Of a DNA stretch of 64,000 nucleotides, positions 14,701 to 27,200 are shown piece by piece. Origin of the DNA: Micropterus salmoides (lineage: Eukaryota; Chordata; Actinopteri; Centrarchiformes; Centrarchidae). The notes beneath the pieces are model-generated. The model did no database searches and was not told where the DNA came from. It worked only from the letters and a program-made list of their open reading frames with translations. The position numbers and the translations under genes are program-made. Where the stretch lies: assembly GCF_014851395.1 (NCBI RefSeq), contig NW_024041373.1:24468693-24532692 (forward strand), written 5' to 3'. Numbering within the stretch: position 1 is the first letter of the stretch; the number at the start of each line of letters is the position of its first letter.

Positions 14701-15198
14701 GTGTGTGGGAGAAAATCATTTGTTCCGCATTGTTCCATAGCGGCGATGCACCAACTCTGTCATGTGCACGTCAATATTACCTTATTAATTAATATTTAGA
14801 TAGCCTAACGGATTTCTGAAATCTGTTAATAAATAAACCCAAGCTTTAATAGTTGAGCATATTTACAGTTCAAACCTTGTCACTGAAATATGGAGGGCAA
14901 AAAAAACAACAAATAACAACATTCAAAAACAGAATAATGATTCAATAATCGTAATCAAGGTGAAATGTTCAATTAATTGTGATTTTAGGTGAAATCGTCC
15001 AGCCCTATTCCATATAGATTATACTAAAGCGGAGACTGGGTGAGACTGGTGTATTTTTACATTTTCTTACTCATTAAAATCTTTTTCTTCAAGAGTAAAC
15101 ACCCACCACTGTCTCTGTCTAAAGATATAAAGATAGAAGGCGGCACACCATCACAACAATGCAGGAAATTGTCTGTACCTTATCTCTTCTATTACAAA

Positions 15199-15233
<35 letters not shown>

Positions 15234-18200
15234 CATATTTCCATCACTTCAAAGGACCACTACATTGACGGGCATTAATTTCCTGGAGACTAACCACTAC
15301 TTGCCTAATCCTAACCATAACCCCTTAACAACGAGATAGTGCATGTATTCCCCAATACCTGTTTGTGCATATTCTATATGTACCTAGGGACCTTTTGCAA
15401 GCACTGGTTTCTCGTTTATGCCTGTTGTCCCTAATTTCCATCATACCTACAGCATACCTGAATTTATATTTTTATACTTTGTTCTGTTGTTGTACTTTGG
15501 ACAAATGAACAATCTCCACTTAATTTAACATCAGCTTGAAAGCAATTTTTTTTATTATTTGATTGTAAATACATTCAGGCGTCAAGGGGTTAAACCAAGT
15601 CTTCAGTAATAAATGTAATGATTTGAGGTATGGGGTCTCAGTTCAGTAATTTTATTATCCCAAGTGGGAAACTTGACTTGCTGTCAGGGGTACAAGACGT
15701 ACAAGTTACAAAAACTACAGTAACAACAGTATAAAAACAGGAAGAACAAATTACAATATACAGAACACACTACAAACATGAAATAATGTCTAAAAAGATA
15801 TATGTGCAGATTATGTGGGGTTTTTTGCACAGGGACCAAAGGAGCTTTTTCTCCTATTGTACTTTAAATCTACGGCCTGATATTCACCTTTATGGTGTCC
15901 TGAAACAAAGACCAATTTGTAAACAAAGCATCCTTGTATTTTAAAAACAACATCTTCACTCCAGACCTTCTCTTGTCTTCACCATGTCCCTCTAAAGTGT
16001 TGGCCTACAGTATGTACACACTGGGGTGAGATAGATGGTGCTGTGGTCTGTGGTTTTATGCTCCTTTTACAGAACTATAAACACAAATCTAGAGTATTAT
16101 TTTTCCTAGTTGGGCAGGTGATGTACTGGTGGTAAATTCGATATTTTTTTAGTCTGTTAGTTAGACAAAACAAGACATCAAGTCAAGATGTTCACCTTGT
16201 GGTGTGATCAGTATTTTTCATTGTTTTCTGATGTGCACAAATCAATTAATCATGAAAATAATAGACATATTAATCAAAAATGAAAATAATGGTCAGTTGT
16301 AGGACTAGACTTCACAGATAATTTCATTGATCTGTAATAGTTGAATGAGAAATCTCCACATTTCATCTCTTTCCATCTGGTTCAGGGCCCAACAGCTTGA
16401 AAACATTTCGGTATCTGCAGTCTGAGAACTCACATTTGTCTAGTCTGTTACATCTGGATTTTATCTGAAGGCCTTGACTCAAATACACAGTGATGTCAGT
16501 TTCTCTCAAACCTGAAACAGATTCAAATATATGGAAACAAATAAGAGGCAAAAGTATTCATATTCATATTGTTGAAATATGATTTACTTTAAAAACCAAT
16601 GTATGTGAATGTATTTTTTCTGAATTCACCTCTTCAAAATTAAAATATGAAATGTCTTGATTTGCAATTTCAAAAGCTGAATTTCAATGTTTTTTTCACT
16701 TTTCAAAAATTTGACAAAATTTCAAGTTTCAGAATAATAAAGAAAAAAGTTGATTCAGATTGCTCAGATTCGATTGGTCGAATTCAAATCTAAAAATTCA
16801 AGTTGGAAAAAAACAAAAAACAAACAGAACATCAGTCAAATTATCATAAATTGACCTCCCGTGACCACACTTCCCTGAATGCAGATGTGTTTTTAACAGA
16901 ATGGAAAAATTGTTACCTACAAAGCAGGTAAATCCAGTGATGTGAGTCAGAGCAAAATTATAACTTTAATTAGTCATACACACCCACCTAAATTACCCAC
17001 TATGATGCTATTTCCTGCTCTACTATTAAATTGGGTGGAAGCAGAACATTCATGTCATTCTTAAGATAATTACATAAATGCAACTACTGTCAGTTCGATA
17101 CTCACTGGTACCTCCGGCTCCACGGACATCATACGTTACTACACTGTGTGATATGTCAACACTACAATAATATTAGCTGAGCCACAAGACCTGCCTGACA
17201 GCGATATTATAGGTAAGTAGGGACATATGATTTCTGAGATTCACAAAACACAAACAGAATCGCGGAATATGACAATAAAAAAAGGAATCTCCTTTAAAAG
17301 GTGGAATCGGCCAAAATGTAAATGGAATTTATAAAAGTCTGTGTATCCTACCATTTTAAGCGTTTTCTTCTCCACAGCACTCACGCCAAACAAACACAAA
17401 AGCTATGCTGCTCAGTTCTGGTGTCATTTATGGGTGCTGCTTCTCTTCTCTGCACTCTTTGTCAGTCTTTCAGCGAGGGCAGGGCTCAGCAGCTACTGTG
17501 CGCACGCACGCAACATCACATCTTAGAGTCAGCATGCTAGCAAGAGCTCATCACTTCAACAAACTCTCTAAAGTGCAACAACATTGGCAGATGCAAGATG
17601 TGGGCAAGACTTTGTGGCTCTGTGGGCGGAGTCAGATATTCTAGCCCACGTTTTTACAAGGAGGAGCCACACACTACATTATTATTGTTTCTTTGGCTGG
17701 TGAGTGAAGTAAATCAACAAGCTTTGCATATTTTACCAGCATTTGGCTGGTGCTACTTTTGCAACCAGCTACTGTTGCAATACATTTATAAATACATGTT
17801 AATTAGGATTCATATGTTGTTTTTTTCTGGCTTTATGTTTATGATAAACCACAAATTCACCCATTTTCGCATTGGAAATAGGTACATTTCAAAATATTAC
17901 TGTCCTGGTCACAAAAGCAAAGTTAGTAGGTAATAATAGCCATTTTCTATACTTTAGGCATAAGCAATTGGAAAATAACACTTACTACCAAGAAACAAAA
18001 CTGTTGCATACAAAATCATATTGAAGTTCATCTTAATATGTCAAATTACAGTTAAATTGCAGCCCTACAGCTACAATTAAAAACAAAGCTTCAATTCTCA
18101 CACTGTTTATTGGAATCTCAAGTAAAAAAAAGTAATATTATCTTTGACTGGTGGCTGACGGATCTCAGTGCTGAATTGTAGTTTTACCGCACCACGCCAT

Positions 18201-21200
18201 GTGATGACTGTATGCGTTTTTCTACATGTGTTGTTTCTGGTAAAAACATTTTCGTAAATGGCTTAAATCTACTTCATCACTCTTCTTTCATTTCATTCAT
18301 ATGCACAACTTGAAAAACTTGAATATATTAATTAATTATTGCTTCCGCATGTCAGCTTGTCATCTCCACTAGTCGCAGTAGTGAACAGGCAATCGGTATC
18401 AAAACTGGCTTAACAGACGAAAAGCCTATGAATACTTATTTTGAGATTTTGAATCCAGTAGCAGTCTTTGACAGTGGTTGTTAAAAAAAATAAGTTTAGT
18501 TTAGTTTCTCCTTTTCCCGTCTGTTTCTCTGTCTCATTACGGTGTGTCACTGTCTGTATTCTAGTTCAATTAATGTTCCCTCTTTCAATACTTGTCTTGC
18601 AACTTTCCTCAGCAAAGCTCTGATCTTCTCTCTGCCTCCGTCTCCCTTTATGTAACTCACTTTCACTGTAAAGCCTCCTCTTTTCACGGTTTCTTCATCT
18701 TTTCCCTCTCCTCTCTCCATCTTTTATCTTCTCCTTCTCTCTCTCTCCAGCTTCGTATAAATAAATGAGGCGGCTCAGAATTGGGGAGTGATGCAGTAAC
18801 TCCTCACTTGCTGAGGAAAAGACTGATCCGGTTTTGTGTGTACTGAGTGAGACAGGAGTAAACATGCACCAAATGCAACATTGCAACATCCTTGGCATGA
18901 AATCAGCTATTACTGTGAAATTTCTTTGAAAAGAATAGAGGTTACATTTCCCAACAGGAGGCAGGGGAACAAATCTTGTTTTAGTTGGCGAGCAGGTAAT
19001 TGGGAATCATGATGTACAGGTTTCCTTCTTTGAGTACACCTTAGTGTACTGGCCCAGGATTCTGTTTACTTCTATTATGGTTTAATGCTTTAATATATCA
19101 TGGTTGTAGTTTTTACAACTATTTATGCATATTAGGGCCATTGTAGATAAAAATAAATAAATTAGAGCTGAAAGAGGGTGTAACATTTTGGGGGGGGGAA
19201 ACTCTTTCCAAGACTTCCGAGATTAAAGTTGTAAATGTATGAGAAAAATTATTTTCAGCCATTAATGATAAATGACAAGAGTTAGTGCAGACATAAGAGA
19301 AGAGGTGAAGCTTTTAGACAGTTAGGCAGATATGAGGAACCACAATAAAGCTACTTGAAAGTATGTGTCACATGTTAGTCATTTATAAATGTCGGTGAAA
19401 GTAGCTTGTGTGTGACATCTGCATTTTTTAAATACAGTACAGAGCTTCAAGTAACATCTGCACAACTGAATGTAAATGTCTTACTTTAATTCAATTTATT
19501 TTCTTGTAAATCAGTTTTGTTTTTTGGTAAAAACTGCGTTTTTCTCAGAATAGTACACCCCTCCCCCGGTTTCTGCGACAACGGCCCTAAAGCTTGATTT
19601 ATCCTCCTATGTAGGGTCTATGTGCATAGCTACGCCATAGGCTACGCACGTAGCCAGGCATTTGAACTTGTGCGTTGGTGTATCTGTCAGTCTGCAATTA
19701 CACCCCCAAACGCTAGTCGGCGGTAGCGCTACAGTGTCCACTGTGTTGACTTTTGCCGGCCGAGCAGGCTAACTTCTGGTTTAGCGCTCCGCTAATGTGA
19801 ATGGGGGCAAAATTGTATTTGTGTGGCTGGTGTAGCCTTTTCAAATGTTATCGACCGAATGGATCACATTCTGAAAGTGAAACGAGTCATTTCGCTCGGG
19901 TTGTAACGGTCAAATATACTGATCCGTCGCTGTTTTGGCCGCTAGAAAAAGTTGCTACAAAGCACGGGACAATTCCGGTCAGCTCGGAGGCATTGCGAGG
20001 CTACCCAGCCGACCAATCATAGTGCTTACGGTCCGTGTCGCCTCGACATGTAGTTACATTTTTGAGGAGGTGCATGTCAGGCTACAGCTACGTCGTCATA
20101 GCTATTTACATCGAATGCAACAGCATAAATTAACCAGTACCAGCACCACTAGTCAGGAGCTCGACAAATATGAGTGCAGCAGTCAACACGACTTTCTGAC
20201 ACTCTAACTTTCTAATGGCCCTTTCAGATAGGAAGTGATTTGCACTGCACTGACTGTGGGGCTTGGCGCAAAAGTTCAACTATTGAAAATTATGGGTTTA
20301 ACAGCGCAGCAGTGCAGCCATCGCAGTCTGTCTGAAAGGCCCATTACACGCTCTTATAACAGGGTTCATTAGTTGCTATAACCAACAACTATATTAATGG
20401 CCAATACATTTACAAATACTTTATAGACCAGTTATAAGCCATTTAGACAAACTGCTGCTATAAATGTGGGTAACCCATTAGTAAATGCTTAATAAGTTGA
20501 TAATAAATGGATCAATCAATACAGCTATGGCAGCCAGACTTATGTGTGGACCTATTTTAAATTACTAAACACATTACGTTTTTACCAACCTTTGTGCACA
20601 ATTTTTCCAATGAGTATGTTTTGTACTTTTAAGATAATGCTTCAATGCAGTGGGCTTTGATTAATTATGCGATGATGTTAACTGGATGATGTCCATCTTT
20701 CTTAATCCATCAACCTACAAATTTTTAGCATCAGGAACCCTATTATAGCTGAAATGCAAACTTTGAGACTTTTATTCTTTACTATAACATGATCTTATTT
20801 ACTCAGTGTGTAATCTGATTTTAGCCCTTAACAATTCACAGCTGCAGTGTTTCCAGATATCTTGTGAGTCATACTTTCTACCATCAAAGCAAAATAAAAA
20901 TAAAAAAAGAAATCCATTAGGACAGTAAAGAAGGATCAAGGACTGATTTACAGTGAATTAAAAAAAATAAAAATACACGGTCTGATTTATACTTCTTTGA
21001 CTTTGTGTCTCTGTAGATTTTTCTTCCAAATAAGTAATTTGAAAAACATTTAATTAACATCATATACACGCTGATATTTTTAAGTAAACGTCACTGTAGA
21101 AGAAAAAGAAGAACTTTCACTGTTTGAAATGTAGCCTGAAAACCAACACTCTGGCTACTCTTGTGCACTGCGTCTAACTGCTCAACATTTTGACTGACAC

Positions 21201-24200
21201 AAAACACTGTGTTCAGACTTAAAAAGATCCTCCCTTGAGATCAAAACAATACAGACAAGTTAGAACTTTTTTTACTCCGTTAAAACCATTGAATCTTGTT
21301 CTTTCAAGTTCACACAAAACATGGAAACCCAGTGTTCCAGTGAAACTGAAGGGAGCACTGAAAGCATCCCTTGTGCCTGAAAACTAAGGAAGACCTACAA
21401 AATGTCCTGTTTCAGTGAAAGAGAACAAGGAGACCCTGCACAACTGACTCAGAAAAACACTGATGACTTGGCACTGTGATCGACTTTGTAAGTGACCGAC
21501 CCACAGCGCCATCAAAAGGAAACTCAAGACTCCTGTGGGTTGTTGTGGATGGTGAATAGTCAGTGTACAGTCTATAGAGGGCTACTGTAAGTAAAGACAT
21601 TTAAGTGGGGCATTTAAAAGACAGATTACTTTTCAGTGTAGGAAACATACATGAGTGTTTGTGTTTTTTAAAGTGATTGTGCACAGCAGTTGTGCTGCTG
21701 TGATAAACCATTTCCACTTTGCAGGCCTTGCAGAGCACCATGGTGTTGAATCTCCCTCTAAAAAACTCCCAAACTTTAGATGGTCATAGGCAAGGTTTTT
21801 TAGCTGCAGCTTGTTCTCCGAGGGAATCCCTTCTTAGGCCCCATCCACACTATTCCATTTTAGTTTACAAACGGAGAATTAAAACAAATACGATCTCTGT
21901 CCACACCAGTGTTTCCGCTGCGTTTTGGAGTTGATCTCAGTCTACATTAAAACGACTGAAAACGCACAGCTAGGACCCTGCTTCATGTTTACACTGCACG
22001 TGCCAGTGTAAACATTTTTGTTGCATGGATCAATAACGAGCTGGGACTGTTACTGAATGTAACACGGGAGTGTGGCGTCAGAAAACAGACTGGGAGTTGT
22101 TGCAAAGTAAACGGTGACATGCACAGCATAAGTGTAGGCAGATGAGTGTTATTTGCACGGTACAGAATTTTTTAATGAAAATATGATGTCATAAAAAACA
22201 GTCAGCAGCATTGTGTTTCAGCTTTGCAAGACCCAATCAGAGAGCCGAGCGTGAGCGGCTGCATCATCGTTTCTAAAGTCCTCCTTTTTGGCCCGTCTTC
22301 ACTAAAACACCCTCTGGAGTTTTGAAACGCAAAACGGGGTCGGCAGCATTTCCAAACTTCTCAGTTTTAGGTCTTCGTTTTCATCGTTGTAGTCTGGACG
22401 GGAGGGTGCAAACGTAGCAAAAGGTCTCCGTTTTAATTCAAAAACGCAGTAGTGTGGATGGGGCCTCAGACTGGGTGCAGCACTTCATTGCGAGGTGATA
22501 CACATACAAAACATTGGTATCACCTTCTGAACACCGAGTAGCGATCACTGTTCCACAATTAACGTCTCATCAAAGCCTTAATAATCTGCCTTTGACCCAA
22601 ATTAACCTGAATTTATTGTACTGTAAACAATCTCTCTGTGGCTCTGAACATGAAATGCTGATGGAACTGTAGCTTATTCTACTGTGCCTCATAAGATGCT
22701 CTCTTGTCGGTATTACTTTTGAGCTCTTGCCATCGAAGAGTACCGTTTATGACTTGCTAATACTTTGTCTGCTCCAGCAATACTCCACATGGCAGTGGGA
22801 TGAAATAAATAGGACGTGAGGGACAATCGACACATGGTTCCATCTATTATGCAACTGACCCCTTTCAAGAAAGTGCTGTAACAGTGGAGGTGTGAGATTT
22901 AGGTGTCCACTGAGGAACAGATAAAACCAGTGAAGAAGGGGTGTGTGTTTTAAGATGGGAAGGGGGAAGTGTACTGTAACTAACTGCAGCACCCTGAAGG
23001 AAGTTACACACATCACTTAATCCAAGTGTTAAGTGGTAAGAACCGTAGGCAGATTTAGGCCATATTCAGCCCACCCAATATAACCCAACTGTGTGTGTGC
23101 TGTGCAATCTGTCCTGAAGTTTTTTATGTGTTGTTGAACCATACAACACGGCAATCTCTTTTATCCTGTCTACTCCGCAACCTTGGTTATGTTTCGTTTT
23201 CTGTTTATGACTGGTCTATCTAGGTAGCTAGCTCCACATATGTTGGTGAAAATGCAAAATGAAAGTTATGTTGACCTTACTACCCTTACAGAATATGCTG
23301 ATTCATGATTTGTATTGTTGTCCGCATCCAAATCCCATCGCTAGTTTGCTAGCTAGGTCTGTAATTTCAAGTTTCTTAAAAATTTTGTATTTAGGTAGGT
23401 AGGTAGGTTTAGTGAAAGTTAGAGTGAAATTGTGTTTTATAACCCCCCTTCTGCTACATAGCAGACAATATATATAATAATACAGAATCAATTATAAAAA
23501 AGGTAAACAGAAAAAAAACTATAACCAATGGAGCAGTGCTGATGATGAATTAGAGAGTCTGGTCGTATGGGGGGGGGGGGGCTGCTCTGTGAGCAATCTG
23601 GTGGTGCGGCAGCAGAAACTTCTATATCTCTTCCCAGAAGGCAGCGGGGTGAACAGGCTGTGGCTGGGTGGGTACTGTCCTTTAGTATCCTTTGGGCTCT
23701 GCGTAGGCACCTCACCTCACCGATATCACTGATGCTCGGGAGATAGGTACCAATGATCTTCTGAGCAGTTTTAATCACCTGCTGCAGAGCCCTCCGGTCC
23801 CGGGCCGTGCACATCCCATGCCAGTTGGTGATGTTTCCAGTCAGGATGGTTTCTATAGCCCCATTTCCACTGCATGGTACCAGCTCGACTCGCCTCGGTT
23901 CTACTCGCCTTTTTTTGGTTTTCCACTGTGGAAAAGTTGTACCTGTTTCCAGGTACTTTTTTTTGTATCACCTCCGTCGAGGTTTCAAGCGAGATGAGGC
24001 ACCACTAAATCCACTTCTGAGAAGTTTTGAGGTGAGAAATCATCTGTGTAGATGGTGAAAAAAATGTGCTTTAGTTTTCGGAGTTGAGGAGCTCCGCAAG
24101 TGGAAGCGGGCGAAGCCTGTTCACAGAGCCCTCTGGTCCCACCGTCACACAGACCACTGCAGCCACAACGGCAGAGGAAAACACACCTGTAAGGTTTTCA

Positions 24201-27200
24201 TACCGCTTATCGGTCTTTACATTCTGAGTAATGTTGAAACGTTTTAACTTAAATCAAGAGACAGCTGTATGTGGGTCGCTGGTGTGTGTGTCGCATTGAA
24301 AATTATGTCGCAGCAGTTGTGTGTGGTGTTGCTATGACGACCATCTACATCGAGGGGTATTATCTGCAATGGAAAACGGAGGATAGCCAAACCTAGTCGA
24401 GTAGAGTACAGTCGAGGCGAGGCAAGGCGAGTTGAGCTGGTACTGGTAATGGAAAAACGGCATATTAAGCTTAAGCTTAAGCTTCCTCGAGATATAAAGT
24501 CGTTTCTGAGCTTTCTTCACCAGCGTGAAGAAGTGAGATGACCATGTGAGGTTCTGTGATGTGTGTGTGATGCTGATTCCCAGGAACCTGAAACTATTCA
24601 CCTGCTGTATTTGGCTAAGCCTCTCAAACAAAAAGGTAAGCCTAAGGTGAAACCAATGTTCTAATAACTCCACATGACATTCAGCCAGGAATTTCTGGGC
24701 TAGTACTATTCAAACTCTAACATACAAAGAGAGCAAAATCTGAGATGGTTAAAAGTGGGAGTGGAAGTTATAAACGACTATACTAACACTATAAATCTGT
24801 TGACTTTGATGTCAGCTGAGCTTATCAGTGAGGCATCTTTTCAGGTCATGGAAATGGGTCATAAAAGGAGGGGCATTTTCCATTTACAATAGTTATGGGA
24901 CATATTTCCCTCTGCAAACTCCAGCCCTTTTGTAACTTGTTTTTTTCAATAGGTATACTGCGTTTTACACACCTATTTATGATTTAAACATTATTAAATA
25001 AATAGAATATTACTGTTGTCCGTTTTAAATCTTAACAATTTATATTATACAAGTACCGTAATCATGTTTATTGCAGTGGGTGCAGCCAGATGTATGCTGA
25101 GTGCTATATATGAAGTGTCGCAACATCCACAGTGGAAAGAAAATGAAGAACAGAGGTACAAAATGTTGCATAAAGTTCTAATGTATGGATGAGCATCATT
25201 TCATCATTTTTAAAACTGAACAGTGTTTGAAATCATCTTGTTTGATGCTTCTGATGATTCAGTTTCAGCTTGGAGCTGTGCGCTTTTTAATGACAGCTCA
25301 TCACGATGAGCGACCGTTGCTGGAGTTTGATCATTTGAGCTTAAGACTAGAAATATACCACTGACCCAAGGTGAAATAGAGCTGCATATTGTTGCTTTCA
25401 TTTACAATTTTAAACCTGCTCGGTGCAACTCATCTGAAACCACCAACGACAAGGTGTCATGATAGTAAATTTTGTACATTTAAAATTATTTACTTTTGTA
25501 CATTCATTGAGCGATGTTGAAGTCTTACATGGAGCAGGTTGTGATTCTCTTTGGCTCTAAAAGTAACATAATGAGCTTCCACATTCACTACAATGTGAGT
25601 TCAGACACAATGGGTTCATTGTGGGTAATCCCACAAAAATATTTAAGCAGACACAACTCATCTAGCAAAACACACTGCGTCGACCAATCAAAAACATTCA
25701 AGCGCACATTGCAGTGTCATTCTGCTGTTCATCATATGATAGAGAATTGTTCTCTATGTCAGATTTTAAAGTTCTTATAAGTGCAACGATGAATGAATCA
25801 GATGGTACTTGTCACTATTCGTAGGTGTTTTAAATCTAGTATTATTATCGATATGTAAATGTATATCTTTTATGTTTGTTGTGGCCATTGTTGTCGTCTG
25901 TAAGCTTTTTTATGCTGCTGTCTTGGCCAGGTCACCCTTTTAGAAGAGGTAGCTGGTCTTACCTGGTTAAATATGGGTTAAATAAAATTTTAAAAATCTT
26001 TGAGGATAAAATGGTCGGCACACTGAGAAGTCCAGAATTGATTTCATCGTCTAACCTGTTTCTGTAGCAACATACACATTGGTTAGAGGTTAATTTGTAT
26101 TTTGTACTGACAATATAAGAGAATGTGGATATTTTACAATAGTCACTTGTCTGATGCAGAAACATGAAGTGGTATTTGCAGACAATGACAAGTCCTTTTA
26201 TTTGAAGTGATATAAATCCAGTGTTTTCATTTTCTCTCTCACTGTAAAGTTCTCATTCACAAAGATACAAGCATACCACTAACTAGACTTACCGAGTCTT
26301 CTGGTGGTCTCTGGATCTTTATCCATTCTACCGATGGCCCCTTCACCTGCAGAAATCTGTGGAAAAGATTCTTGAAGCCCTCAAAGTCTTTCCTGGACAC
26401 CTGAAATAGACAAGGATTTTATTTAAACCTTTATTTAGGCTGAGATTTGCCAAGTCACTAATTTAGCTCTGTCCAGTCATAGTCCAAATTCACTTGACCA
26501 GAAAGATAAAAACCCTACTAATTGCTTCTCAAAGTGCACTAATTATCTCCTCTAATCTAGGACGGTTGAACAAACTGCTAGAAAAGCTGCACAGCTTACA
26601 CAGTGAACTCTGAAACCCACTTCTTTCAAAAATGTAGGATAAATTAATAACATTTTTGAGTGTTTCCCACTGTGGTGTTCAATCAGGAAAAATCTAACTT
26701 CTTTTATTTTGTCTTCCTTTTCCTGTACTTTATAACTTTGCTGCACTTGTGAAAAGTCAAAAAGAATCAAAAACAAAATCCAGCTGAAAGCCTCAAATGT
26801 AAAATGTGTGTTTGATGATCAGGAATCACACAGAGAGACATGATGTGAAACCTCTGCTCGCTGAAGCAGTCACTGCAGAGTGAGAAATTACACAATGAAA
26901 CGGAAGCGCTAAGCAAGTGTGTGATGCTGCTGAATAATCTCTCCTACATATCATCTTGTATATTTCATTATAAAGATGCAATCAATAACTACAGATCTAT
27001 CTAGTTCACTTGGGGAAAAAAATCATTTCAGAGGACTGGTGTTGAGTGTTGAGTGTTTATGCAATACTGTTCACTATGCAATAAAATCTTTGCACTTTAT
27101 TTTATCTCTACACTACATGATACACATTGATATGCATTTAATGTATATGTACTTAATGTAGGTTTTAAACAAGATGTAACTAAAGTATGTGTACAAGGAT

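Larger units (their letters stand above)
10821..26292. other. ugp2 intron 2 (15.5 kb)
   Basis: Contains the LINE, Tc1, hAT and MITE entries listed. The segments 12.0-12.9, 16.3-19.5, 20.4-21.8, 22.5-23.5 and 24.7-26.2 kb show no gene. The stretch 16560-16800 is very AT-rich with reiterated TTCAAA/TTTGAA words. Confidence 0.7.
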
